From Dehalococcoidia bacterium (GTDB lineage Bacteria; Chloroflexota; Dehalococcoidia; Tepidiformales; Tepidiformaceae), in NCBI GenBank assembly GCA_020432045.1, contig JAGQHB010000080.1:1-42700 (forward strand): a stretch of DNA of 42,700 nt, written 5' to 3'. Each line of letters opens with the position of its first letter. Position 1 is the stretch's first letter. A program made the position numbers and the translations under genes. The notes under the pieces are model-generated. The model saw nothing but the letters and a program-made list of their open reading frames with translations, had not been told where the DNA came from and did no database searches. Positions 1 to 8,062 of this stretch are shown here, in pieces.

Positions 1-40
1 ACCCTCACCCTGCCCTCTCCCCGTGGCCGGGGCGAGGGTT
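1..40 (+). repeat. Interspersed GC-rich repeat A, copy 1
   Basis: A roughly 40-nt unit that starts with CCCTCACCCTGCCCTC and ends with GGGGCGAGGGTT. It is repeated at 138-177, 15924-15963, 16053-16092 and 18703-18742. The outer CCCTC and GAGGG arms and the inner CCCC and GGGG tracts can pair into an imperfect hairpin. This copy has the core CCCCGTGGCCGGGG. The unit lies only between genes and may continue beyond the left edge of the window. Confidence 0.8.
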
Positions 41-137
41 TGGCGTCGTTTCGCATACTCGCTGGTGTGATCGAGGGGCTGAGCTACCGGCAGCGGGTGT
101 GACTGCGGTGAATCGGGGGTGGGTTCGGGCTCGGGCA

Positions 138-177
138 CCCCTCACCCTGCCCTCTCCCCGTGGCCGGGGCGAGGGTT
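138..177 (+). repeat. Interspersed GC-rich repeat A, copy 2
   Basis: Identical to copy 1 over the shared core, about 97 bp of unrelated sequence downstream of it, and 50 bp beyond the 3' end of the minus-strand Fe-S protein gene. The hairpin could act as a transcript end for that gene, but no T-tract follows it. Confidence 0.8.
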
Positions 178-229
178 CCGTGGGCCTCGAGCTGCACTCT
201 CCGGGATACCCGGGGAGTGAGGGTCCGTG

Positions 230-2512
230 TTAGACGACGCCGGCGGGGACTTCGGTGTCTCCATCTTTGCGGGCTGTACGGAGGGGTTGGACGCTGAGTT
301 CGAGGATCTCGGCGATGTCGTAGGCGCGGATGGAGCGCGTTTCTTCGTCGGGCTGCACGGCCGGAATGCCGTCGTCGAACATCTGGATGCAGAACGGACA
401 GGCCGTGGCGACGATACCGGCGCCCGTGTTCGCGGCCTCTGCTGCCCGCAGATGGTTGACGCGCGTGCCGGTCTCTTCCTGCCACATATTTCCGCCACCA
501 GCGCCGCAGCAGAGGCCGCGCTCCTTGTTGCGGGGCATCTCAATGAGGTTCGCTCCGGGGATTGCTGACATGACATCGCGCGGGGCGTCGTAGATGCCGT
601 TGCCGCGACCGATGTAGCAGGAGTCGTGGTAGGTGATCGTTTCGCCGGCACTCTCGGTGGGCTTGAGCTTGCCCTGGTTGAGCAGCAGCTGAAGGAATTC
701 AGCGTGGTGGGTAACTTCGTACGTACCGCCGAAATCGGGGTACTCGTTCCTAAAGGTGTTGAAGCAGTGGGGACAGGCGGTGATGATCCGCTTGACGCCC
801 ATATCGTTCATTGTGGAGCTGTTGGCTTCGGCCATGGTGGCGTAGAGGAATTCGTTGCCGAGGCGGCGTGCCGGGTCGCCGGTGCAGGTTTCGTTCTGAC
901 CGAGAACGCCGAACGAGACGTTCGCTTCCATCATGAGCTTGGCGACGGCCTGGGTGATGGGGACATTGCGTTCGACGAGGGCGCCGGAGCAGCCAACCCA
1001 GTAGAGATACTCCTGGGTGCCGTCGTATTCGGGTACTTCGATGCCGTGGTCGGCGAGCTGTTCTATCCATGCGGTACGTGTGAGCTGGGTGCCGCGCCAC
1101 GGATGGCCACGCTGTTCGAGGTTCTGGAGGGCAGCCTGGGCGGTCGCGGGGACCTCCGCCTTTTCCATGACGAGGTAGCGGCGCATGTCCACGATCGAAG
1201 GGACGTGCTCGATCATGACGGGGCATTCCTGGACACAGGCCATGCAGGTGCGGCAGGCCCAGAGGGATTCGGGCTTGATGTAATCGCCGACAAGTTCGCC
1301 CTGGAGGTGCTCGGCCGGGTCTTTGCCCGCGATGAGCAGTGGGCCGGCATGGTTCATATAGGTCTTCATGTCCTGGACGATCGCCATCGGTGAGAGGGGT
1401 TGGCCGGCGTTCCAGGCGGGGCAGGCGTCGGTGCAGCGGCCGCAGCGGACGCAGGTGTCGGCATCGAAGAGCTGCTTCCAGGTGAAGTCCTGGAGCTTAC
1501 CGGCGCCGAGGCTCTTGCCCTCTTCCATGAGCTTTTCGAAGTCGCCCATTGGCGCGAGATAGGCCGGGCCGGCGCCCGGGCGCTTGAAGAAGGCGTTCAT
1601 CGGGGCGAAGAGGATGTGGCGGAACTTGGTGGCGGCCATGATGGTGAGAAGCCCAAAGGCCGTGACGATATGGAACCACCAGAAGCCGCGATGAAGGTCG
1701 AGGAGCATCGAATCGCTGAGCGGGGAGAGGATCTTGGCGAGAAGCCAGCCGGCGGGCGACCAGTAGGACCAGGATTCCTTTCCAGCAGGAATCTCGTCGC
1801 CACCGATGCGGAGGCCTTCCACGAGGAGGCCGCCGAAGAGGACAACGGCGAGAAGGCCGACGACGAGGGCGTCTTCGCTGGCGCGCCGATCCCATGTGAG
1901 TTTGGCCGGGGGCGCGAGGTAACGGCGACGCACGGCCATGGCGACGCCGAGGAGGCCGATGACGCCGAAGGCATCGCCGATGAGGCTGTAGCCGAGGTAG
2001 ATGGGGCCTTTTAGGAAGGCGTGTTCCGCATCCGAACCGAAGATCAGCGGCAGGTAGTCATCGACGGCGAGCGTGATGGTGACGAGTGTGAGGACGAGGA
2101 AGCTGGAGTAGATCGCACCGTGCATGATGCCGGCGTAGCGATCGTTCTTGACGCGACTGGTGCCGGCGCCAAGGGTGAGTGCCTGGGTGATGCGCGCGCC
2201 GAGGTTATCGAGCACACCCTGGGGGCGGCCAAGCCGCCACACGCGCGCACGCTGTATGAACGCGCCGACGATGATCGCCACCGAGAGCGCGAAGATGAAG
2301 TACATGATGACCGGGAGTTCGATGTTGAAGAAGACTTCGCGCTGCGCGGTTTCGTGGTCTGCGGTGCGGCCGATCTCGAGGGCGGAAATGCCGCCGAGGA
2401 TGGCAACAGGGATCAGCAGCCCACCGAGTGAGACATGGAAGCGGCCTGGCCTGGAGGAGCGCGGATCCTGAGTTGCCGAAGTTTCCGGCACAATTCCCTG
2501 CTGACGCAACAT
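230..2512 (-). CDS. Membrane Fe-S/CCG-domain oxidoreductase (EtfD-like, probable ETF:quinone oxidoreductase)
   Basis: The 760-residue product has three parts. Residues 27-300 hold about six hydrophobic helices (near 30-48, 66-87, 131-150, 174-194, 215-235, 277-295) resembling a nitrate-reductase-gamma-like haem b domain. Residues 354-364 (CVRCGRCTDAC) and 420-430 (CRTCMACVQEC) are two 4Fe-4S ligand sets. The C-terminal half has two CCG-type cysteine domains (Cys580/583, Cys632, Cys668-669, Cys705/708). This order matches the fused HdrD/GlpC-like proteins that include mycobacterial EtfD (Rv0338c), which passes ETF electrons to menaquinone. The neighbouring acyl-CoA ligase, enoyl-CoA hydratase and acyl-CoA dehydrogenase support that role, but no etfAB is in view, so it is an inference. 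A lactate- or heterodisulfide-type role is the alternative. Confidence 0.85.
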   Translation of the reverse strand: MLRQQGIVPETSATQDPRSSRPGRFHVSLGGLLIPVAILGGISALEIGRTADHETAQREVFFNIELPVIMYFIFALSVAIIVGAFIQRARVWRLGRPQGVLDNLGARITQALTLGAGTSRVKNDRYAGIMHGAIYSSFLVLTLVTITLAVDDYLPLIFGSDAEHAFLKGPIYLGYSLIGDAFGVIGLLGVAMAVRRRYLAPPAKLTWDRRASEDALVVGLLAVVLFGGLLVEGLRIGGDEIPAGKESWSYWSPAGWLLAKILSPLSDSMLLDLHRGFWWFHIVTAFGLLTIMAATKFRHILFAPMNAFFKRPGAGPAYLAPMGDFEKLMEEGKSLGAGKLQDFTWKQLFDADTCVRCGRCTDACPAWNAGQPLSPMAIVQDMKTYMNHAGPLLIAGKDPAEHLQGELVGDYIKPESLWACRTCMACVQECPVMIEHVPSIVDMRRYLVMEKAEVPATAQAALQNLEQRGHPWRGTQLTRTAWIEQLADHGIEVPEYDGTQEYLYWVGCSGALVERNVPITQAVAKLMMEANVSFGVLGQNETCTGDPARRLGNEFLYATMAEANSSTMNDMGVKRIITACPHCFNTFRNEYPDFGGTYEVTHHAEFLQLLLNQGKLKPTESAGETITYHDSCYIGRGNGIYDAPRDVMSAIPGANLIEMPRNKERGLCCGAGGGNMWQEETGTRVNHLRAAEAANTGAGIVATACPFCIQMFDDGIPAVQPDEETRSIRAYDIAEILELSVQPLRTARKDGDTEVPAGVV

Positions 2513-2597
2513 CTTGAGATGCCTCCCGCGAAGCCTTCGTTTGTCGCGAGAACACTACCCGACACCCGTGTTGGGCGCGAGCGACGCCGGAACGCGG

Positions 2598-2621
2598 AGA
2601 GGCCGCCCGGAGGCGGCCTCT
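2598..2621 (-). terminator. Hairpin between two minus-strand genes
   Basis: A perfect 10-bp stem (AGAGGCCGCC / GGCGGCCTCT) closes a CGGA loop. It lies just downstream of the minus-strand 186-residue gene and upstream of the Fe-S gene, so it most likely ends the former transcript. No clear U-tract follows on the minus strand. Confidence 0.55.
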
Positions 2622-2642
2622 TCGCGTATCAACTGTGGCTGC

Positions 2643-3203
2643 CTAGGGTGCGGCCTGAACCATTTGCGGAGCGTGCTGCCCTACAGCAGCTCCAAGGATG
2701 TCGCCCGTGCCGTCGTCCATGATGATAGTGACCTGTACGACAGCAGGCGTGTCCCACCCGGGCGGTGTGACACCGGTCAATTCCCAGGCTGCGACCCAGA
2801 CGTTCTTTGGCGAGCCATAGGCGCCACCAGTGCCGATGGACGTGCGCACCTCCCGGGTGTTCGGGACGAAGCGGAAGTCCTTGAGCTCAAGGTCGTCGAG
2901 CGAGATGGCCTGGCCGTCGACCGTGGTTGCCAAGACGATGACTTCGCCGTCTTCGTCATGGGCCACGTGATCGCTCCCCAGGCTTGTCGACAGCCGGGAC
3001 GCAGCGTCGAACGATATGGCAGCTAGAGCTTCTTGCTCGGACATGCGCGCGGCCGCCGTCGATGCGGACGACCCGGCGATGGCATCGCTAAAGGGGATCG
3101 CTTCGACAATGTCGCCGATTCGGACACCGAACATCGCCGCGGCGATCATAACGGGGCCGAGAAGCCACATGGCCCAGACCGAAACACGTATCTTCGTTCT
3201 CAT
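2643..3203 (-). CDS. Unrecognised N-terminally anchored protein
   Basis: The 186-residue product starts MRTKIRVSVWAM and has one hydrophobic segment (about residues 8-27), then a soluble, probably extracytoplasmic region. The start at 3203 is chosen because GAGGTT lies about 8 nt upstream and it leaves 8 bp after the upstream gene; the longer start at 3242 would overlap that gene. The mature part has no cysteines and no motif I recognise; it is rich in beta-prone stretches such as VWVAAWELTG and VVQVTIIMDD. It is probably co-transcribed with the exported protein at 3212-3715 and may act with it on the outer face of the membrane. Function unknown. Confidence 0.65.
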   Translation of the reverse strand: MRTKIRVSVWAMWLLGPVMIAAAMFGVRIGDIVEAIPFSDAIAGSSASTAAARMSEQEALAAISFDAASRLSTSLGSDHVAHDEDGEVIVLATTVDGQAISLDDLELKDFRFVPNTREVRTSIGTGGAYGSPKNVWVAAWELTGVTPPGWDTPAVVQVTIIMDDGTGDILGAAVGQHAPQMVQAAP

Positions 3204-3211
3204 CGTGAACC

Positions 3212-3715
3212 TCAGCTGCTGTTCTCGTTGACGTAGGCCCAAGCGTCGATAACGCCGGACTTATAGTAGTGCGAATGATGATCGGATTGCGGCCCACACG
3301 ATGGTGAGTAGCCCGAGATCCAGCTGATCCAGGTGTTGCGCGACGATGTATTTTGGCCGGGGTTTGGGCCATCGCTCTGGTAGTAGACCAACGTTCCGCA
3401 TCGCCAGGCGCGGGCATAGTTGAGGTAGATATTCACTACCACACCACCGTTCATTGTGTCGTAGTGATCGTACGCAAAGTAGTGCGTTACCCCTGAGCAT
3501 GCCGGGTCTGCATAGGACACGACACGTGACGACCAGCTACTGCCGTTCACGATCCCATCGTCGCACCATACCGACGCGGCCTCGGCCGAGCGCGGCCAGC
3601 CCAATGCCGCGAGTCCCGTGGCAACGCCGATGATGGCGACGCCAATCGATACGAACGCCCATCTGCCCTGCAAATGGGCTATTTCCGGGATCACTCTCGC
3701 GATCCGTCCGGTCAT
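3212..3715 (-). CDS. Unrecognised exported small protein with four cysteines
   Basis: The 167-residue product has a hydrophobic helix at about residues 21-40 followed by a plausible signal-peptidase site (RSAEAA), then about 120 residues rich in Ser, Tyr, Trp and Asn. The mature region has four cysteines (in WCDDG, PACSG, WRCGT, PSCGPQ), enough for two disulfides. A strong ribosome site, AAAGGAGG, lies just before the start. About 50 bp upstream is an uninterrupted run of 11 G (C on the coding strand), and upstream of that a terminator hairpin isolates the gene from its neighbour. It appears to be the first gene of a two-gene operon. I recognise no family; a small secreted effector, bacteriocin-like or surface protein is possible but unproven. 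Confidence 0.65.
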   Translation of the reverse strand: MTGRIARVIPEIAHLQGRWAFVSIGVAIIGVATGLAALGWPRSAEAASVWCDDGIVNGSSWSSRVVSYADPACSGVTHYFAYDHYDTMNGGVVVNIYLNYARAWRCGTLVYYQSDGPNPGQNTSSRNTWISWISGYSPSCGPQSDHHSHYYKSGVIDAWAYVNENSS

Positions 3716-3762
3716 GTCATCGCCTCCTTTGTATGACCGGGAGCGCCTACAACCACGTTATC

Positions 3763-3773
3763 GGGGGGGGGGG
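3763..3773. repeat. Homopolymeric G(11) tract upstream of an exported-protein gene
   Basis: Eleven consecutive G residues sit about 48-58 bp upstream of the start of the minus-strand exported protein, in the expected promoter zone. Tracts of this kind can change length by slippage. The length could also be affected by sequencing error. Confidence 0.85.
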
Positions 3774-3791
3774 ATGGCAACAGAAAAGTGA

Positions 3792-3824
3792 AGGGGTCGC
3801 AACATTTTACAATGTGCGACCCCT
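3792..3824 (-). terminator. Terminator hairpin after the acyl-CoA ligase gene
   Basis: The arms AGGGGTCGC and GCGACCCCT pair over 9 bp and extend inward through ACATT/AATGT around a TTAC loop with a one-base bulge. Reading the minus strand, the stem is followed by a short T-rich stretch (CACTTTTC). It begins 33 bp past the stop of the acyl-CoA ligase gene. Confidence 0.75.
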
Positions 3825-3856
3825 GGAGGCAGACGATCGGCCTACGGGCGAGGGGA

Positions 3857-5434
3857 CTAGGCCTCGACGTTGTCGTTGGTTGGGGTGCCGTAGAGCTTGC
3901 GGAGGTCGTTCTTGAGGATCTTGCCCATGACGTTGCGGGGCATGTCGTCGATGACGGCGACGTACTGGGGCGCCTTGAAGGAGGCGAGCCGAGACTTCGA
4001 GAAATCGACGAGTTCCTTGACGGTGACTTTGCTGCCCGGATTGAGGACGAGAATGGCCTTCACGACCTCGCCCCATTCGACATCTTCGACACCGATCACG
4101 GCAGCCTGGTCGATAGCAGGATGGTCTTCGAGGACATTTTCGATTTCGCCGGGGGAGATGTTCTCGCCGCCGCGAATGATGAGGTCCTTTTTGCGGCCCG
4201 TGATGAAGAGGTAGCCCCCCTCGTCGATCTTGCCCACGTCGCCGGTGTGCAGCCAGCCATCGATGATGGCGGTGCTGGTGGCGTCTTCCTGCTTGTAGTA
4301 GCCCTTCATGACGCGGCTGGAGCGGACACAGATCTCGCCCTCCTGGCCATCGGGAAGACGGTTATTGCGCTCATCCATGATCCCGATCTCGACGTCCGGC
4401 ATGGGGCGGCCGACCGAGCGGAGGCGCGCGAGTTTCTTCTCGCGGTCGGTGCTGAGGTCATGATCCTCGGGCGCCAGGAAGGTAAGCGTGGCAGTCGATT
4501 CGGTCTGACCGTAGGCGTTGATGAGGCCAATACCCCTGGGGGGGAAGACGTCACAGGCTTTGGTGACGACTTCGTACGGCATTGGCGCTGCGCCGTAGGT
4601 GATTTGCTGCATGGTCGAGATGTCGTGCTTGTCGAAGTCCGGGACTTCCATGATGCGCTTGAGCATGGTGGGGACGAGGAACGCGTGCGTCGCGCCCTCC
4701 TGTTCAACGGCCTTGAGCCATGCATCGGGGCTGAAGGCGGGAAGGATAACGAGGGTCCGGCCACTCCAGATGGACATCATCATGGTGGTGGCGCCAGCGA
4801 CGTGGAAGAACGGCGCGGAGACAAGAACTTTTTCGTGCAGGTCGGGGTCAGCCGGGTTCTGGTTGGTGACGTAGGCGGTCATGTCGAGGTAGGTGAGCTG
4901 GACGCCCTTGGGCATCGCCGTGGTTCCCGACGTGAAGATGATGATAGTGGCGTCGGAGTCGTCGATTTCGACCCAGGGTTCGTCGTCGCCTGCGTTGTCC
5001 AACAATGCCTGGTAGGTGTGGTAGCCGGTGGCGCGCGCATCGTAGGCGATGAAGTGCTGGGTGAATTCGAGGGTCGGGCGGATGCGTTCAACGATGTCCA
5101 TGTAGCGTTCGGAGACGAAGAGCGCGGCCGCCTGGCTGGCGTTGAGCATGTAGGTGAGCTCTTCGTCTTTGGCCCGGTAGTTCAGGGGGACGTAAGTGAC
5201 GCCGATCATGGCGCAGGCGTAGTAGGAGATGACGAAGTCGGCGCTGTTGACGGCCATGGCGGCGACTTTTTGGCCGCGTTCAATGCCGAGGCCTTGGAGG
5301 GCGTTGGCGAGGCGGACGACAGCGGGATACATGTCGGCATAGGTGTAGCGTTTGCCAGCGCCGCCGAAGTCGACCAGTGCCTCACGGTCGGGCACGACGG
5401 CGGAGGAGATTTGAAGAAATTCGATCGTGTTCAC
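3857..5434 (-). CDS. Class I adenylate-forming acyl-CoA ligase (FadD-like)
   Basis: The roughly 525-residue product probably activates a fatty or aromatic acid to its CoA thioester through an acyl-adenylate. Visible motifs in order: the phosphate loop FTSGTTAMPKG (near 167-178), the substrate motif YGAAPMP (about 280), the adenine motif NAYGQTES (about 307-313), the TGD motif in GWLHTGDVGK (about 393-402), the hinge GRKKDLIIRGGENISP, and the C-terminal catalytic Lys in NVMGKILKNDLRK (about 505). The GTG at 5434 is preferred over the TTG two codons earlier because GGAG then sits 6 nt upstream. It lies next to an enoyl-CoA hydratase and near an acyl-CoA dehydrogenase, which supports beta-oxidation. 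Chain length cannot be read from the sequence. Confidence 0.92.
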   Translation of the reverse strand: MNTIEFLQISSAVVPDREALVDFGGAGKRYTYADMYPAVVRLANALQGLGIERGQKVAAMAVNSADFVISYYACAMIGVTYVPLNYRAKDEELTYMLNASQAAALFVSERYMDIVERIRPTLEFTQHFIAYDARATGYHTYQALLDNAGDDEPWVEIDDSDATIIIFTSGTTAMPKGVQLTYLDMTAYVTNQNPADPDLHEKVLVSAPFFHVAGATTMMMSIWSGRTLVILPAFSPDAWLKAVEQEGATHAFLVPTMLKRIMEVPDFDKHDISTMQQITYGAAPMPYEVVTKACDVFPPRGIGLINAYGQTESTATLTFLAPEDHDLSTDREKKLARLRSVGRPMPDVEIGIMDERNNRLPDGQEGEICVRSSRVMKGYYKQEDATSTAIIDGWLHTGDVGKIDEGGYLFITGRKKDLIIRGGENISPGEIENVLEDHPAIDQAAVIGVEDVEWGEVVKAILVLNPGSKVTVKELVDFSKSRLASFKAPQYVAVIDDMPRNVMGKILKNDLRKLYGTPTNDNVEA

Positions 5435-5584
5435 GGGCAACTCCGATGAGCCCCTTGGGGCAGGTGGCGTTCAGTGCGGGGATTGTAGCGAGGGTGGCGT
5501 GTAGAGGCACACGCGAGGGGGATGTGCGGCGGGAGGAAACACCGTGCCGGGCGATGTGGCACCCGAATCGCATCGGTTTCGCGT

Positions 5585-6379
5585 CTATTTCCCTTTGAAT
5601 ACAGGCTCACGCTTTTCGAGAAACGCGCTCCTCGCCTCGCGCCCATCCTCGCTGCCGAAGGCCTTGCCGATCATCTGGACCTCGTACCGGACCTGTGCTT
5701 CGAGGTCCATGTTGATGGTGGCCTGGCGCAGGACGCGCTTTGTGAGACGGGCCGTGATTGGCGAGAGCTTCGTGAGCGACTGGCAGTACTCTTTGAAGCG
5801 AGCATCGAACAGTTCGTCGTCGACGACTTCGCCGACCAGGCCCAGAGCGAGGGCCTCGTCGCCTTCGACAGTCCGGTTTTCAAGGAGGAATCGTGCGGCC
5901 TGTTCGTAGTTCATGGCCTGCGGCAGAGTGTAGCTGAGGCCGCCATCGGGGGAGCCACCGATGCGGGGGTAGCCGGCCATGAGACGGGCGGACCGCTTCA
6001 TGATGCGGATGTCGGCGGACATCGCCATCGCCAGGCCGCCACCGACGGCAACGCCATTGATGCCGGCCACGACGGGCTTGTCGCAGTCACGGCGGGCGCC
6101 CAGGAGCATGCGGCTGACCCAGCCGAGGTCATCGAGCTGCTGGGTAAGGGGGCCGAGAGGCGTTTCCGTGCCACCCGCCGGGGTGAGGTCGAGGCCTGCA
6201 CAGAAGGCACGGCCTGAGCCAGTGATGGCAATGACCCAGACGTCGTCGTCGCGAGCAGCTTCCTGGAGGGCAGTGATGAAGCCCCATGCGAGTTCGTTGT
6301 TGAGCGCGTTCATCTTTTCCGGCCGGTTGAGGGTGATGTAGCGGACGCGGCCTTCGTCGTGGGTAGTGACGGCGGACAT
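5585..6379 (-). CDS. Enoyl-CoA hydratase/isomerase family protein (crotonase fold)
   Basis: The 264-residue product starting MSAVTTHDEGRVRYITLNRPEKMNAL has the usual crotonase length. The oxyanion-hole segments are seen in GSGRAFCAGLDL and in NGVAVGGGLAMAMSADIRI. The region that usually carries the second acidic catalytic residue reads GGSPDGGLSYTLP, with Asp rather than Glu, a variant common in isomerase-like or side-branch members, so strict hydratase activity is not certain. The start at 6379 is chosen over 6454 because the extra 25 residues are unlike the family and GGGAG lies about 9 nt upstream. It probably belongs with the acyl-CoA ligase on the same strand, about 150 bp away. Confidence 0.9.
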   Translation of the reverse strand: MSAVTTHDEGRVRYITLNRPEKMNALNNELAWGFITALQEAARDDDVWVIAITGSGRAFCAGLDLTPAGGTETPLGPLTQQLDDLGWVSRMLLGARRDCDKPVVAGINGVAVGGGLAMAMSADIRIMKRSARLMAGYPRIGGSPDGGLSYTLPQAMNYEQAARFLLENRTVEGDEALALGLVGEVVDDELFDARFKEYCQSLTKLSPITARLTKRVLRQATINMDLEAQVRYEVQMIGKAFGSEDGREARSAFLEKREPVFKGK

Positions 6380-6538
6380 GGCGAATGTTCTCCCGTGAGG
6401 TATGGCCGGGAGAGTATGGGGCAAGGCGAAGGAGGGGTCACGGGAGCACGGCATCTGTAGACTGCGGCCGCAGGCAGATGCGGAGTGCTTCCGGCCGGCG
6501 CCGGAGAAACGAGTGCGCGCACCTCGCCGGGAGGGTCC

Positions 6539-7696
6539 ATGAGTGAGCAGGCCCGGGCCGCGCGCATAGAGGCGGCAGACAGAATGGCCGAGGCGGCTGA
6601 TCGTTGGCTGGCCTCGCTGGGCGGCGAGCAGCTAACGAAGGCAGCGTTGCCTTTCGGAGACAGCGAACGGCGCGCATGGTTCTATACGCCGACCTACCAG
6701 GCGGGCCTGCCGCTGGCGGAGATGGACCAGCGGCAGCAGGCGCTCGCGCACCGGGTGGTGTGGACGGGGCTGAGCCGGAACGCGTACATGACGGCCAGCG
6801 TGATCATGGGCCTGGAAAATGCGCTGGAGCGGGTTGAGGAAGGAGCTCTCGGTTCTCTCGCAATCGGGAGCGGGTATGTGCGTTGGCGGGACCCTTCGAT
6901 GTACTTCCTGTCGATGTTCGGCACACCGGAGAGCCGGACGTGGGGCTGGCGATTCGGCGGTCATCATGTGTCATTGAATTACACGATCCACGACGGCGCG
7001 CTTGTTTCACCCACGCCGACGTTTTTCGGCGCGAATCCCGCTGAAACTGGCGCGTCTGGGATGGGGGTACTTCGGCCGCTCGCTCGGGAAGAGGACCTCG
7101 CACGGGAACTGCTGCACAGCCTCGACGCGGAGCAGCTGGCGGTCGCACTGATCGCGGCGGAGGCGCCGGCGGACATTGTCCAGGGAAACCGTCCGCAGGT
7201 GACGGATGGCGCATGGCCACTAACGTTGACGGAGATCTCGCGGGGGAACTACGACGAGGGATTCCGGACACGTTTGAAGGCCCGCAACGACGAGTTACGA
7301 GCAGCGTACGGGGAGGATGAGCGCGAACGGATTCGCTACCGGTCCGCCGCAAGCGGGCTGCGTTCCGAGAGGATGCGAGGCGGGCAGATGGATGTGCTGC
7401 GGGCATTGCTTCGCCAGTACGTGGACCGGCTCCCGGACGATGTGGCTGCCGCAGAGTGGGAGGCGATCGAGGGTCGCGGTCTGGAGGCGATCCATTTCGC
7501 GTGGGCAGGGGGCGGAGGACGGCATCAGCCACATTACTACCGGATACAGGGGCCGCGGTTTCTTGTTGAATACGATCAGGTCCAGAACAACGCGAACCAC
7601 GTGCACACGGTCTGGCGTGATCCGGAGGGCGACTTCGGGGGCGACCCGCTCGCGGAACACCGGGCGGTGACGCACGGCCAGGGCAGGAGCGGCTGA
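6539..7696 (+). CDS. DUF3500 domain protein
   Basis: The 385-residue product begins MSEQARAARIEAADRM after a good ribosome site (GGGAGG, 5-6 nt). The C-terminal third has the pattern I associate with DUF3500: WAGGGGRHQPHYYRIQGP, then a core of Glu-Tyr-Asp and Asn-Asn-Ala-Asn-His, then WRDPEGDFGGDPL and a terminal histidine. The repeated His, Asp and Asn residues would suit a metal or substrate site, but no reaction is established for the family. No signal peptide or membrane segment is seen. It diverges from the enoyl-CoA hydratase gene and is followed by a small membrane protein. The family call rests on the C-terminal pattern only. Confidence 0.75.
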   Translation: MSEQARAARIEAADRMAEAADRWLASLGGEQLTKAALPFGDSERRAWFYTPTYQAGLPLAEMDQRQQALAHRVVWTGLSRNAYMTASVIMGLENALERVEEGALGSLAIGSGYVRWRDPSMYFLSMFGTPESRTWGWRFGGHHVSLNYTIHDGALVSPTPTFFGANPAETGASGMGVLRPLAREEDLARELLHSLDAEQLAVALIAAEAPADIVQGNRPQVTDGAWPLTLTEISRGNYDEGFRTRLKARNDELRAAYGEDERERIRYRSAASGLRSERMRGGQMDVLRALLRQYVDRLPDDVAAAEWEAIEGRGLEAIHFAWAGGGGRHQPHYYRIQGPRFLVEYDQVQNNANHVHTVWRDPEGDFGGDPLAEHRAVTHGQGRSG

Positions 7697-7801
7697 TCCA
7701 CCCAATCGTCACCGTTTCTCAACCGTCCGCGCCCTGTTTCGAGTGGCGATGCGACCGACATGGCCGCTAGGATCGGAGACGCCCAGGGAAAGGAACGGTG
7801 G

Positions 7802-8002
7802 ATGATCGGTTTCAGTTGGGGAGCGTTTCTCGTTTACCTGGTCGCGGTGTCGTTCATGACCACCGGAGGGCTCTGGGGCCTTTTTGAAAGCAAGAACCCG
7901 GCATTCCTGGCGCCGATCTTGATGGGCCTGTTCTTTTTCTACCTATTGTGGGAAGCGGTGGTAGGAAAAGAAGTGGACCCGGCGGAGAAGAAGCGGCGTT
8001 AG
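7802..8002 (+). CDS. Small membrane protein, unknown
   Basis: A 66-residue product (MIGFSWGAFLVYLV...) with two hydrophobic helices (about residues 5-24 and 34-52) joined by a short loop and ending in a charged tail (VDPAEKKRR). The ATG at 7802 is preferred to 7760 because AAAGGA lies 7-8 nt upstream. It lies between the DUF3500 gene and the M50 protease gene on the same strand. I recognise no family. Confidence 0.65.
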   Translation: MIGFSWGAFLVYLVAVSFMTTGGLWGLFESKNPAFLAPILMGLFFFYLLWEAVVGKEVDPAEKKRR

Positions 8003-8044
8003 AGAGCGCGGTCAAGCGCGTTTCCGATGGCGGCGAGGTAGCCC

Positions 8045-8061
8045 GTGTACACTTGATACAC
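8045..8061 (+). promoter_or_regulatory. Inverted repeat abutting the M50 protease start
   Basis: GTGTA and TACAC arms separated by 7 nt end two bases before the ATG at 8063. No Shine-Dalgarno sequence is seen there. It could be an operator covering the start, or a hairpin acting on translation. This is inference from position only. Confidence 0.3.
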
Positions 8062-8062
8062 G

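Noticed and set aside
3788-5449. Long plus-strand open frame antisense to the acyl-CoA ligase gene
   Set aside because: A GC-rich shadow of the minus-strand gene, rich in Asp/Val/Gly and lacking any family motif; the minus strand carries all ligase motifs.
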